Source of the DNA: Anaeromassilibacillus sp. An172
Lineage (GTDB): Bacteria > Bacillota > Clostridia > Oscillospirales > Acutalibacteraceae
Assembly: GCF_002160515.1 (NCBI RefSeq)
Contig: NZ_NFKS01000007.1
Coordinates: 51,973 to 115,972, forward strand
Direction: 5' to 3'
Length of the DNA: 64,000 nt
Part shown: positions 43,819-52,199 of the stretch, piece after piece
Layout of the letters: each line of letters starts with the position of its first letter
Numbering within the stretch: the first letter of the stretch is position 1
The notes under the pieces: model-generated
Databases searched by the model: none
What the model was told of the DNA's origin: nothing
Seen by the model: only the letters and a program-made list of their open reading frames with translations
Translations under genes and position numbers: made by a program

Positions 43819-44418
43819 TTAAAATCCTAAAAATTTAAAAAAGCTTGTTACCGCCTCAACGATTTTAAATTTGAACTCATATTTATTTCCCGAGGAAACC
43901 ACACTGCATTCCTGGGGCGTCAGGTTTTCCTCAAAGCTTTCATAATCTGTGGACGTCCCAACGCACAATGAGGGATACAAAACGCACCACCAGTTTTCAC
44001 CTTTCGCCTTGCCTATTTTAATCTGCAAGGCTGTGTATTTTCCTGCCGGCATTGTTACGCTTCCGTAGTATCTTGTATTGAAATATTCCTCACACAGCTG
44101 CACAGATACTGTGTAATCCTTCCCCTGCTCTTTAATAACGGTGGCTGCAGTTTTGTTCAGCTCTTCAAGGTTTTCAAGGGTTATTTCCTTTGCTTCCTCC
44201 AAAGACTGAGCTTCTGTAAAAAGCTCCTTGCACTCCTTGGTTATTTCGTCCCTTACCAAAAGCTTTAACTCCTGGTCTTCGTTTGTATCTGAATTTGCAA
44301 GTATATGTAATCTCAGAACATCCTGGGTCAGCGTTTCACACACTGTCTGAAAAGGTAAAAAGGAAAATATTACAGTGAGAACAAATCCCACGCACATGGA
44401 TTTAAACATTATTTTCAT
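43819..44418 (-). CDS. spoIIR: Stage II sporulation protein R
   Basis: Forespore-secreted signal that triggers pro-sigma-E processing in the mother cell by SpoIIGA. It is 199 residues long with an N-terminal signal segment (about 7-27) and the family signature VLRLHILANSDTNEDQELKL right after it, which fixes the identification. Later conserved parts include YGSVTMPAGKYTALQIKIG and GENWWCVLYPSLC. In Bacillus it is read by sigma-F; no promoter of that type could be assigned here. It is strong evidence that the organism can sporulate or descends from spore-formers. Confidence 0.93.
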   Translation of the reverse strand: MKIMFKSMCVGFVLTVIFSFLPFQTVCETLTQDVLRLHILANSDTNEDQELKLLVRDEITKECKELFTEAQSLEEAKEITLENLEELNKTAATVIKEQGKDYTVSVQLCEEYFNTRYYGSVTMPAGKYTALQIKIGKAKGENWWCVLYPSLCVGTSTDYESFEENLTPQECSVVSSGNKYEFKFKIVEAVTSFFKFLGF

Positions 44419-44421
44419 AAA

Positions 44422-44470
44422 AAAACCTGCCCTTCACGTTTCTTAACGTGATTATGGGCAGGTATTTTTT
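44422..44470 (-). terminator. Terminator of the ispE transcript
   Basis: Minus-strand stem ACCTGCCC...AACGT/ACGT...GGGCAGGT with a T-run of seven. It lies between ispE and spoIIR, so spoIIR is transcribed separately or by read-through. Confidence 0.8.
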
Positions 44471-44480
44471 TAATATTCAT

Positions 44481-45368
44481 TTAATCCAAATCAACCGAAA
44501 CAATTTTACAGCCGTCCTTTACAGGCTTGCAGAGAAATACATCCTGATAGTTTTCTTTCAAAACCTCTATGCATTTTTTCGCATGTCTTTCGGAGGAGAA
44601 AAGTCCGTAAACAGCCGAACCGGAACCGGTCATCAAAGCGCCTTTTGCCTTGTTTTGGTACATGATTTTCTTTATCTCGGCAACCTGAGGAATTTGCAGA
44701 GCCTCTTCAAAATCGTTGTAAAGTGTGGCACAGAAATTTCTTAAATCTCCGTTATAGATAGACCTGATAAGGTACTTGCTATAGTCCGCAACCTTTGCCG
44801 GCATCTCGTCCACCTTGGCGTAAGCTTCCTTTGTGGAAACGGAAACATCCTGTGGCTTGCAGATTACAATCTGAGCCCTTGGCATTGACCTTATTTTTTC
44901 CAGAGTTGCGCCGGTTCCTGTGCCGTACTGAGTTCCGCCGTTTATGCAGAATGGAACGTCAGCGCCCACCCTTTCGCCTATCTGACAAAGCTCCTTTGTC
45001 TTTAAATGGGCGTCAAACATTCTGTTAAGTCCCACAAGCACAGCCGCTCCGTCGCTGCTTCCGCCGCCCATGCCCGCCTGTGTTGGGATGATTTTTTTTA
45101 TCTCGATATGCACTCCCGACTGAGGTATTTTTGTATAGTTAAAAAACTGCACAGCCGCCTTGTAAACTATGTTTGTTTCGTCGCAGGGAACTCCCGGATA
45201 ATCACAGGAAACAGTGATTTCTCCGCTGTCGTTGGAGGTAAGTATTATCTCGTCGTAAATGGACACAGCCTGCATAACCGTTGAAACGGAGTGATAGCCG
45301 TCGCTTCTCAAGCCGTTTACATCCAGTGACAGGTTGATTTTTGCCGGAGCCAAAACATTTATTTTCAT
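44481..45368 (-). CDS. ispE: 4-diphosphocytidyl-2-C-methyl-D-erythritol kinase
   Basis: GHMP-family kinase of the MEP isoprenoid pathway, 295 residues. N-terminal APAKINLSLDV, ATP loop PTQAGMGGGSSDGA (about 90-103) and the C-terminal ALMTGSGSAVYGLF match IspE. No other MEP gene is linked. GAGGAG ribosome site. It follows the aminotransferase gene by 17 bp on the same strand and may be co-transcribed with it. Confidence 0.95.
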   Translation of the reverse strand: MKINVLAPAKINLSLDVNGLRSDGYHSVSTVMQAVSIYDEIILTSNDSGEITVSCDYPGVPCDETNIVYKAAVQFFNYTKIPQSGVHIEIKKIIPTQAGMGGGSSDGAAVLVGLNRMFDAHLKTKELCQIGERVGADVPFCINGGTQYGTGTGATLEKIRSMPRAQIVICKPQDVSVSTKEAYAKVDEMPAKVADYSKYLIRSIYNGDLRNFCATLYNDFEEALQIPQVAEIKKIMYQNKAKGALMTGSGSAVYGLFSSERHAKKCIEVLKENYQDVFLCKPVKDGCKIVSVDLD

Positions 45369-45385
45369 AGAGTTTCTCCTCTTGT

Positions 45386-46570
45386 TTAGGAATTTTCCTC
45401 TTTAAGTTCCTTTAAAAATTCTTCTATTCTCTTTAAAGCCTCTTTAAGATGGGCAAGGGAGTAGGAATAGGAAACTCTCACATAGCCCTCGCCGCTTTCT
45501 CCGAAAGCGTTGCCCGGAACAACAGCCACATGCTTTGCTTTTAAAAGTCTTGTGCAGAACTCCTCTGAGGAAAGTCCTGTTGACTTGATGCATGGGAACA
45601 CATAGAATGCGCCCTGTGGGTCAAAGCAGGTAAGTCCCATTTTGTTAAAGCTTCCCACTAAAAGACGTCTTCTCATGTTGTACTGATTTCTCATGTTTTC
45701 TATATCCTTATCGCCGTTTTTAAGGGCTTCAATAGCCGCATACTGGGCAGTTGTGGGAGCTGACATAATGCCGAACTGATGAAGCTTTGTTATCTGGTCG
45801 ATAACAGGCTTCGGGCCTAAGGCGTATCCCAAACGCCAGCCGGTCATTGCGTAGGTTTTGGAAAATCCGGAAACCACGACTGTTCTTTCCTTCATATTTC
45901 CTATGGAGGAAAAAGCCACATGGCCTTTTCCGTTGTAGGTAAGCTCTCCGTAAATTTCATCGGAAAGTACAAAAAGGTCGTGCTTTTCAATAACCTCGGC
46001 AATAGCTTCAAGTTCCTCTCTCTCCATAATCGCACCTGTGGGGTTGTTTGGGAAAGGAAGTATCAGCACCTTTGTTTTGTCGGTGATTTTTTCCTCTATG
46101 TCCTGAGGTGTAAGCTTGAAGTTGTTTTCCTTTTTGGTTTCTATGATAACCGGAGTGGCGTCTGCCATAACAGCCAGCGGCTCATAACAGACGAAAGACG
46201 GCTGAGGAATTAAAACCTCGTCGCCTTCCTCAACAACACATCTCAAAACCACGTCAATAGCTTCGCTTCCGCCTACAGTTACAAGGATTTCATCGTTGGG
46301 GTCGTACTTTACGTTAAATCTTCTGTCAAAGTAATTTGAAATTTCCTGTCTGAGCTTTATAAATCCCCTGTTTGGGGTGTACCATGTTTTTCCCTTTTCA
46401 AGAGAGTCAATTCCGGCTTGTCTTATATGCCAAGGTGTCTGGAAGTCCGGCTCACCGATACTAAGTGATATAACGTCCTCCATTTCGTTGGCAATATCAA
46501 AAAACTTTCTTATGCCGGACGGTTTGACCTCTTTTATCTTTTTATTTAATATCTTTGAATAATCCACCAT
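45386..46570 (-). CDS. Class I/II aminotransferase (PatA/aromatic type)
   Basis: PLP-dependent transaminase of 394 residues, fold type I. Motifs: SIGEPDFQTPWHI near the N-terminus, PFPNNPTG, VLSDEIYGELTY and the PLP lysine in SGFSKTYAMTGWRLG. Sequence pattern fits the aspartate/aromatic/PatA group, where substrate cannot be read from motifs. The gene lies 7 bp after an Lrp/AsnC regulator gene, so control by an amino acid is likely. Confidence 0.88.
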   Translation of the reverse strand: MVDYSKILNKKIKEVKPSGIRKFFDIANEMEDVISLSIGEPDFQTPWHIRQAGIDSLEKGKTWYTPNRGFIKLRQEISNYFDRRFNVKYDPNDEILVTVGGSEAIDVVLRCVVEEGDEVLIPQPSFVCYEPLAVMADATPVIIETKKENNFKLTPQDIEEKITDKTKVLILPFPNNPTGAIMEREELEAIAEVIEKHDLFVLSDEIYGELTYNGKGHVAFSSIGNMKERTVVVSGFSKTYAMTGWRLGYALGPKPVIDQITKLHQFGIMSAPTTAQYAAIEALKNGDKDIENMRNQYNMRRRLLVGSFNKMGLTCFDPQGAFYVFPCIKSTGLSSEEFCTRLLKAKHVAVVPGNAFGESGEGYVRVSYSYSLAHLKEALKRIEEFLKELKEENS

Positions 46571-46577
46571 TGTTTTC

Positions 46578-47057
46578 TCAAATACCCTCTCTTTCCTCTT
46601 GCTTCTCTATGTTGGAATCAAGCAGAATACCGCCCTCTTTATATCTCTTAAGCAAGAAATGGGTGGCTGTGGAAATGATTCCCTCCATAGCGGAAAGCTT
46701 TCTGGAAACAAAGGTCGCCACATCCTGAATGGTTTCGCCTCTTACGTATACAGCAAGGTCGTAAGCTCCTGCCATAAGGTAAACTGACTCAACCTGTTCA
46801 AATTCGGTAATTCTCTGGGCAATTTCGTCAAAACCGGTTTCCATCTTAGGTGTTACTTTAAGCTCAATAAGAGCGGTAACTCCTGCGTCCTGAACCTTTT
46901 CCCAGTTTACAAGAGCCTTATAGCCCACGATTATACCGCTTTTTTCATATTCTCTTATCTGTGCTTTTATATAATCCTCAGGCTCATTAAGCATCATGGC
47001 AAGCTGAGCTGTGGAGAAATTTGTACTTTCACTGAGTAAAGCCAATAAACGATTCAT
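46578..47057 (-). CDS. Lrp/AsnC-family regulator
   Basis: Amino-acid-responsive regulator of 159 residues: N-terminal winged helix-turn-helix (about 5-55, FSTAQLAMMLNEPEDYIKAQ) and C-terminal RAM/AsnC ligand domain (about 65-145, VTALIELKVTP, VYLMAGAYDLAVYVRG). AAAAGGTGG ribosome site. It is directly upstream of the aminotransferase gene, which it presumably regulates along with itself. Confidence 0.9.
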   Translation of the reverse strand: MNRLLALLSESTNFSTAQLAMMLNEPEDYIKAQIREYEKSGIIVGYKALVNWEKVQDAGVTALIELKVTPKMETGFDEIAQRITEFEQVESVYLMAGAYDLAVYVRGETIQDVATFVSRKLSAMEGIISTATHFLLKRYKEGGILLDSNIEKQEEREGI

Positions 47058-47085
47058 AACATTACCACCTTTTCATAGGGTTATT

Positions 47086-47571
47086 TTATATTGTTTGGAA
47101 CACTTCGCAGTCAACAGCCTTTTCCATTGAAAGGCATACGGCAACGCCTATGGAAAACAGCTCCCTCTGTTCGCAGAATATATTTAAAGCAAGGGCGTCG
47201 CACTTTCCCACTCCCGCTTTTGAAACCGCCGCCACAACAGAGTTATCAGCGTCCACTATATCATAGGATTTTTTCCGCACATCCCCTCTGATGTGCCAGC
47301 TTATTCCGTAAAAAATACATTCCGGCACCGTGCCGTGGCTTGTCACAAGAGAAATCCTCTCTCCTCCCGATGAAATGGAATAAAGCGTATACATGGGAAG
47401 ATTTATTCTCCTGATGACAAGTCGTTTTATTCCGGAATTATCCTTTATATACGCCTTTGACATGGGTGTTCCCTCTTTGGCTGTGACCGTGTATTTATCA
47501 TCACTCATGCAGTCTTTAACTGTAAAAATAACATTTCCTGATGTTGTTTCTCTTTTCAGAAAGACTTTCAT
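47086..47571 (-). CDS. LURP-one/Tubby-like fold protein
   Basis: Protein of 161 residues tentatively placed in the LURP-one-related family: alternating beta strands with FTVKDCMSDDKYTV, KDNSGIKRLVIRRI, YTLYSIS, YDIVDADNSVVAAVSK and a hydrophobic C-terminal helix (FSIGVAVCLSM). Such proteins form a beta barrel round a central helix and are often membrane-associated, but their function in bacteria is unknown. ATG at 47571 preferred to GTG at 47577 by spacing from AAGGA. It sits 15 bp after the nadE stop, on the same strand. Confidence 0.5.
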   Translation of the reverse strand: MKVFLKRETTSGNVIFTVKDCMSDDKYTVTAKEGTPMSKAYIKDNSGIKRLVIRRINLPMYTLYSISSGGERISLVTSHGTVPECIFYGISWHIRGDVRKKSYDIVDADNSVVAAVSKAGVGKCDALALNIFCEQRELFSIGVAVCLSMEKAVDCEVFQTI

Positions 47572-47586
47572 AAGCACACGTCCTTT

Positions 47587-49521
47587 TTAGAGTTTTTCTG
47601 CCTCCTCCATCCAGACTGCAAAAGCTGCGTCGCTGGGCATTGTAAAATCTCCCCTCGGGGACAATGAAACTGAACCAATCTTAGGTCCGTCGGTCATACA
47701 AGACCTCTTGAACTGCTGAGTGAAAAATCTTCTGATAAATACCTTTAACCATGATTTTATCGTATCCTCACTGTAAATTCCATCGAAAGCTGTATTTGCA
47801 AGATAAAACACCTTTGACGGTGAAAATCCGTAGCGCACAAAGTAATAAAGGAAGAAGTCGTGAAGCTCGTAAGGACCTACAACATCCTCTGTCTTTTGAG
47901 CGATTTCTCCATCATCTGACGGAGGCAAAAGCTCAGGACTTACAGGTGTGTCGAGAATATCCTTCAAAACTGCGCCCAGCTCTTCGTCACAATGGTCTGA
48001 CTCGTACTGTGTCAAAACTCTTATAAGTGTTTTCGGAATATCTGCGTTTACCGCATACATTGACATATGGTCGCCGTTGTAGGTAGCCCATCCCAAAGCA
48101 ATTTCGGAAAGGTCGCCTGTTCCCACAACTATAGCTCCCCTTGTGTTTGCCAAATCCATAAGCACCTGTGTGCGCTCTCTTGCCTGGCTGTTTTCATAGG
48201 TGACATTTCTCATGGCTTCGTCATGTCCTATATCTATAAAGTGCTGACGAACGGAAGCGGAAATATTTATCTCCTTAAACTCTGTACCGTAGCACTCCGC
48301 AAGCTTCTGGGCGTTGGACTTTGTTCTGCTTGTAGTTCCGAAGCATGGCATTGTCACAGTGAGAATATTTTTACTGCTTATTCCAAGCATATCGCAGGCT
48401 TTGACACAGGCGATAAGTGCCAAAGTGCTGTCAAGTCCTCCTGACAGACCGATAACCAGCTTGTCACATTTTATATGCTCCATACGAACCGCAAGGGCAG
48501 ACGCCTGCATTGTGAGTATCTGGCGGCAGGTTTCGTCCATATTCTCTTCCTTTGGAATAAACGGCAGACGGCTTATCTCTCTTCTTAAAATAATCTCTCT
48601 TTCGTCCATTGAGAAATAAACCTTTTTGATTATGCGGTCAACACACACGTCGATGTTGTCGGAAGCTATTGCAAAAACTGCGCTCTTTCTGCGGTCGCTT
48701 TCCATTTTTTCCAAGTCAAGGTCGCCGTAAACTGCGCCGTTGGTGCAAAGCTCGCTTTCTGTAACAATTACGCCGTTTTCCGCAATAAGTCTGTGTCCTG
48801 CGCACACAATATCCGTTGTGCTCTCTCCCAAGGAAGCGGATGTAAAGATATAGCCGCAGAGCATTCTTCCGCTCTGGGATTTTACAACGGAACGTCTGTA
48901 ATCAGCCTTTCCGATAATCTCGGCGCAGGCAGAAGGGCAAACTGTAATTTTTGCTCCCCCAACAGCCGTAAGATATTCGCTGTTTGGAATAGAAGAAAAC
49001 AGGGACTCTCCCATATCCACACATACGGAAAACAGGCTGTTTTTCTGATTTTCAAAAACAATATAGGGATTTAACGGCACTGACTTGCAGTCTGCATAGT
49101 CGATAGTTCCGTCAAGGCCTATACCGTCTGAAAAATATTTTGCCAGGGAAAACTCGTCATGTCTTTTTATTTTTCTTTTCGGAACAGCTCCCACAACCTT
49201 GCCTCTGCTGCAAAACAGGGCGCAGTCATAAAGCTTTCCGCCGTATTTTACGGGAACGCCTATAACAAAGGCGGTCATAAGAAACGCCGTTTCCTCCAGC
49301 AGCTTTTTAACCGCATTTTCGGCGCTTTCCAAAAGGGTATTGTGGAAAAACAAATCTCCGCAGGTTATGCCGGTAACGCAAAGCTCCGGAAAAACAACAA
49401 GAGAAGTTCTGTTGTCCGCTCCCTCAATTATAAGTTCTTTTATTCTTTCAATATTATACTGGCAGTCCGCAGGATGAACCTTAGGAGACGCCGCACTGAC
49501 TCTTAAAAAACCGTAATTCAT
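47587..49521 (-). CDS. nadE: Glutamine-dependent NAD+ synthetase
   Basis: Amidates deamido-NAD+ using glutamine, the last step of NAD synthesis. 644 residues in two domains: an N-terminal nitrilase-type glutaminase (Glu in VVFPELCVTG, Lys in PKRKIKRHDEF, Cys in FSVCVDMGESLF) and a C-terminal ATP-pyrophosphatase synthetase with LSGGLDSTLA. The C-terminal segment KRSCMTDGPKIGSVSLSPRG matches two-domain NadE. The frame extends to 49593, but the ATG at 49521 has a GGGTGATGG site and gives the usual MNYGFLRV start. Confidence 0.96.
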   Translation of the reverse strand: MNYGFLRVSAASPKVHPADCQYNIERIKELIIEGADNRTSLVVFPELCVTGITCGDLFFHNTLLESAENAVKKLLEETAFLMTAFVIGVPVKYGGKLYDCALFCSRGKVVGAVPKRKIKRHDEFSLAKYFSDGIGLDGTIDYADCKSVPLNPYIVFENQKNSLFSVCVDMGESLFSSIPNSEYLTAVGGAKITVCPSACAEIIGKADYRRSVVKSQSGRMLCGYIFTSASLGESTTDIVCAGHRLIAENGVIVTESELCTNGAVYGDLDLEKMESDRRKSAVFAIASDNIDVCVDRIIKKVYFSMDEREIILRREISRLPFIPKEENMDETCRQILTMQASALAVRMEHIKCDKLVIGLSGGLDSTLALIACVKACDMLGISSKNILTVTMPCFGTTSRTKSNAQKLAECYGTEFKEINISASVRQHFIDIGHDEAMRNVTYENSQARERTQVLMDLANTRGAIVVGTGDLSEIALGWATYNGDHMSMYAVNADIPKTLIRVLTQYESDHCDEELGAVLKDILDTPVSPELLPPSDDGEIAQKTEDVVGPYELHDFFLYYFVRYGFSPSKVFYLANTAFDGIYSEDTIKSWLKVFIRRFFTQQFKRSCMTDGPKIGSVSLSPRGDFTMPSDAAFAVWMEEAEKL

Positions 49522-49723
49522 ACCATCACCCGCAAAACATGTAATAAATTCCCGAAAAAACTCGGGATATCTCCATTTATCATTATACTCCACACGTGTT
49601 AATTTTACAAGTGATGTAATAAAACATTGTTATTCACAAAAACTTTTAAATTTCCTCAAATTTCCATCATACGCATTTTCAATATATTTTACATTTGTAA
49701 ATTCAAAATATCCGTCAAATTGC

Positions 49724-49752
49724 TTGACTTTAAATATGAAATGATGTAAAAT
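49724..49752 (+). promoter_or_regulatory. Promoter of the DUF1292 gene
   Basis: TTGACT (49724-49729), 17-bp spacer, TAAAAT (49747-49752), 26 bp before the ATG. Confidence 0.7.
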
Positions 49753-49778
49753 TAAATCAAAGAAAAGGAGTGATACCA

Positions 49779-50081
49779 ATGAACAATGAATTTTCTGCTG
49801 ATTTGATCACTTTGATTGACGAAGACAATAACGAGCATACTTTTGAAATTCTCGATACTTTAGAGTACGAAGACAAGGAATATTATGCTCTTTATCCCGT
49901 ATTCGACGACGCAGAAGAAAGCGTTGAAGACAGCGGCGAATATTATATTATGGAAGTTGTTGAAGAAAACGGCGAAGAGGAATTGGCCGAAGTAGAGGAC
50001 GACGAGCTTTTGGATAAGCTTGCTGAGATTTTTGAACAGCGTTTTGAAGAGCTTTTTGACGACGATGAAACCGAAGAATAA
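49779..50081 (+). CDS. DUF1292 (YrzB-like) acidic protein
   Basis: Very acidic protein of 100 residues. The first half has the DUF1292 pattern (ITLIDEDNNEHTFEILDTLEYEDKEYY in family terms, seen as LIDEDNNEHTFEIL and YYALYPV). The second half is an Asp/Glu-rich tail (LFDDDETEE end). Family members are widespread in Firmicutes, often near the yrrK-yrzL genes, with unknown function. ATG at 49779 follows AAAGGAGTGATACCA; a GTG at 49770 overlaps that site. It is followed by the 6S RNA gene. Confidence 0.85.
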   Translation: MNNEFSADLITLIDEDNNEHTFEILDTLEYEDKEYYALYPVFDDAEESVEDSGEYYIMEVVEENGEEELAEVEDDELLDKLAEIFEQRFEELFDDDETEE

Positions 50082-50130
50082 TCCCGTTCTTTTCAGAATA
50101 TAATATTGTTGTAAACTTAAACTTGCTTAA

Positions 50131-50320
50131 TTCCCTGCTTAATGCGTGAAAGTTGTTAAAATAACCCTACAACTAATAAATAGGGAGCCTAATCTCTTTT
50201 GACGGTGTGAAGACCTCCTCGATTTTCGGGACGAAGGAATCCTAAAGCCAAAAGGCGGCACCCACCTGCTTTTCTTTTCGTAGGCAGGTTATCTTAAACA
50301 ACACACGGTTAAGCGGGGTT
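50131..50320 (+). ncRNA. ssrS: 6S RNA
   Basis: About 190 nt. Closing stem: CCCTGCTTAA (50133-50142) with TTAAGCGGGG (50309-50318), extended by CGTG with CACG. The middle holds sequence characteristic of Clostridial 6S RNA: GTGTGAAGACCTCCTCG, GGACGAAGGAATCC, GGCGGCACCCACCTGC. 6S RNA mimics an open promoter and binds housekeeping RNA polymerase in stationary phase. Ends are estimated from the stem. Confidence 0.85.
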
Positions 50321-50334
50321 ACTTTTATGAGATA

Positions 50335-50363
50335 GATCGGGCAGAGAATACCCGGTCTTTTTT
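50335..50363 (+). terminator. Terminator after the 6S RNA
   Basis: GATCGGG (50335-50341) pairs with CCCGGTC (50351-50357), then TTTTTT. Confidence 0.8.
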
Positions 50364-50429
50364 CTTTTATTAAGACTGAAATCTGACGCCCTTGCGTCTT
50401 TTAAAATAAAATTAAAGATGGTGAATAAT

Positions 50430-51404
50430 ATGAACGTTTCTGTTTTGGGCTGCGGAAGATGGGGAAGCTGCATAGCTTGGTATCTTGATAAAATCGGTCA
50501 CAATGTTACCTCCTGCGGACTTGCGGACGCCCCGGAATTTATACAGCTTTCTACCGAGAGAAAAAATGATTATCTGTCTTTCCCTCCTTCAATAACCGTA
50601 ACCTCAGACTTGGGACAGGCTATCTCTACAGCCGAGGTTATAATAATTTCCATTTCCTGTCAGCATCTCCGTTCCTACATGGTGGACATCGCAAAACACG
50701 ACTTGAAAAATAAAATTATTGTGCTTTGCATGAAAGGAATTGAGGTTTCCACAGGCTGCCGTTTAAGCGAGGTTGTAGGGGATTTTGTAGACGAAAAGGA
50801 AACCCCTATCGCCGTTTGGGTAGGTCCCGGACATCCTCAGGATTTTGTAAAGGGAATACCAAACTGCATGGTTATAGACAGCAACAACAAGGATGTAAAA
50901 ACAAAGCTTGTTGAGGAATTTTCAGGAGACATCATACGTTTTTATATAGGAACAGACCTTATCGGCTCTGAAATAGGAGCCGCCGCCAAAAACGTGGTGG
51001 GAATTGCCGCAGGTATTCTGGACGGTCTTAATTTCACCTCACTTAAAGGCGCATTGATGGCGAGAGCTCCATATGAGGTTTCAAGACTTATAAAAGCCGT
51101 TGGCGGAAACGAGAAAAGCGCATACGGACTTTGCCATCTGGGAGATTATGAAGCCACACTGTTTTCTAAATGGAGTCACAACAGACAGTTCGGCGAGGAC
51201 TTTGCCCACGGCAAAAGATTTGAAAAGCTTGCAGAAGGTGTTATGACCTCAAAGGCTCTTTTAAAGATGGGCGAACGCTACGACGTTGACCTTCCTATTG
51301 TAAGAGCTGTAACAAACGTATTGTTTGACGGCAACTCCATAAAGGAAACCCTTGACGCTTTGTTCGCAAGAGAAATAAGAGACGAATTCTGGCAGGTTGA
51401 CTGA
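50430..51404 (+). CDS. gpsA: NAD(P)H-dependent glycerol-3-phosphate dehydrogenase
   Basis: Reduces dihydroxyacetone phosphate to sn-glycerol-3-phosphate for phospholipid synthesis. 324 residues: N-terminal Rossmann motif VLGCGRWGSCIAWYL, VGPGHPQDF (variant of the usual SGPSFA), the catalytic lysine in GAAAKNVVGIAAG and GLCHLGDYEATLFS near the end. An ATG at 50418 is in frame, but GATGGTGAA precedes the ATG at 50430. The gene lies behind the 6S terminator and before mazF. Confidence 0.92.
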   Translation: MNVSVLGCGRWGSCIAWYLDKIGHNVTSCGLADAPEFIQLSTERKNDYLSFPPSITVTSDLGQAISTAEVIIISISCQHLRSYMVDIAKHDLKNKIIVLCMKGIEVSTGCRLSEVVGDFVDEKETPIAVWVGPGHPQDFVKGIPNCMVIDSNNKDVKTKLVEEFSGDIIRFYIGTDLIGSEIGAAAKNVVGIAAGILDGLNFTSLKGALMARAPYEVSRLIKAVGGNEKSAYGLCHLGDYEATLFSKWSHNRQFGEDFAHGKRFEKLAEGVMTSKALLKMGERYDVDLPIVRAVTNVLFDGNSIKETLDALFAREIRDEFWQVD

Positions 51405-51525
51405 TATCATAAAAAATAAATATCACCCATTTTCATGTTTTTAAATAATATGTAATGTCACGGTATAAAAGAAAAATCCCATGGCAAAAATATTATTGAA
51501 AACAAAAACATGGAGCGTGAACAAT

Positions 51526-51870
51526 GTGAACATACGACGTGGTGATATATATTATGCAGATTTAAGTCCGGTGGTGGGCTCGGAACAAGGGGGTATACGA
51601 CCTGTTCTGATTGTGCAAAACGATGTGGGAAACAAGTTCAGCCCCACCGTAATTGCCGCCGCCATTACAAGCCAGCAGTCAAAAGCCAATCTGCCCACAC
51701 ACATAGCCATTGACACAACGGGAAGCGGTCTTGCAAAGGACAGCGTTGTGCTTTTGGAGCAGATAAGAACCATAGACAAAAAACGACTTCGTGAAAAAAT
51801 GGGCAGCGTTGACAACGGCTACATGGATAAGATAAACAAGGCTATTTCCATTTCTTTCGGATTGCTTTAA
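51526..51870 (+). CDS. mazF: MazF/PemK-family toxin, no antitoxin adjacent
   Basis: Predicted sequence-specific endoribonuclease of 114 residues. It has the family start [30 protein letters not shown], the conserved Thr-Ser-x-x pair in AAAITSQQ and [13 protein letters not shown]. Closest in form to Bacillus EndoA. The frame can open at 51481, but the GTG at 51526 gives the standard length; GGAG lies 11 bases before it. No MazE-like ORF lies in the 76 bp after gpsA or downstream, so the cognate antitoxin must be elsewhere or lost. Confidence 0.85.
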   Translation: MNIRRGDIYYADLSPVVGSEQGGIRPVLIVQNDVGNKFSPTVIAAAITSQQSKANLPTHIAIDTTGSGLAKDSVVLLEQIRTIDKKRLREKMGSVDNGYMDKINKAISISFGLL

Positions 51871-51909
51871 AATAACTTTTTATAAAAAGGACAAACCCTA
51901 AAAAATATT

Positions 51910-51945
51910 ACAGGAGAGCGCACATTGTACGCTCTCCTGTTTTTA
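51910..51945 (+). terminator. Terminator of mazF
   Basis: Eleven-bp stem ACAGGAGAGCG (51910-51920) with CGCTCTCCTGT (51930-51940), then TTTT. Confidence 0.88.
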
Positions 51946-52008
51946 GGTTTATGGCAAATGAATAATAAAGAAAAATATGTAGTCAGTCATGAAATATCTT
52001 TTTAGACA

Positions 52009-52170
52009 TTATCTGGTCAGGTAACCGAAAACCAGCACTCCCACAATAGCAATAATACAAATGGCGATTATTATATCTATCTGTTTAAGGGTAAAAGGCA
52101 GTTTTTCGTAAAAATTTTCTTTGCTTTGAGTGAATGCGCTCTTTGGTTTCTGGTCTTTTTTCTCTTCCAT
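52009..52170 (-). CDS. 53-residue single-pass membrane protein at the end of the mgl operon
   Basis: Short gene. The protein starts MEEKKDQKPKSAFTQ, has a charged cytoplasmic part, a membrane segment at about 31-49 (IDIIIAICIIAIVGVLVFGY) and a short end YLTR. AAAGGAG stands seven bases before the ATG, and the gene begins 30 bp after the mglC stop on the same strand, so it is very likely translated as the last gene of the mgl operon. No family is recognised. A role as a small regulator or stabiliser of the Mgl transporter is inferred from position. Confidence 0.65.
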   Translation of the reverse strand: MEEKKDQKPKSAFTQSKENFYEKLPFTLKQIDIIIAICIIAIVGVLVFGYLTR

Positions 52171-52199
52171 TTTCAATCTCCTTTCCCTTTATACAGAAA

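Noticed and set aside
50082..50417. Riboswitch or tmRNA before gpsA
   Set aside because: The closing stem and the Clostridial consensus blocks fit 6S RNA; no tmRNA tag frame or riboswitch core was seen.
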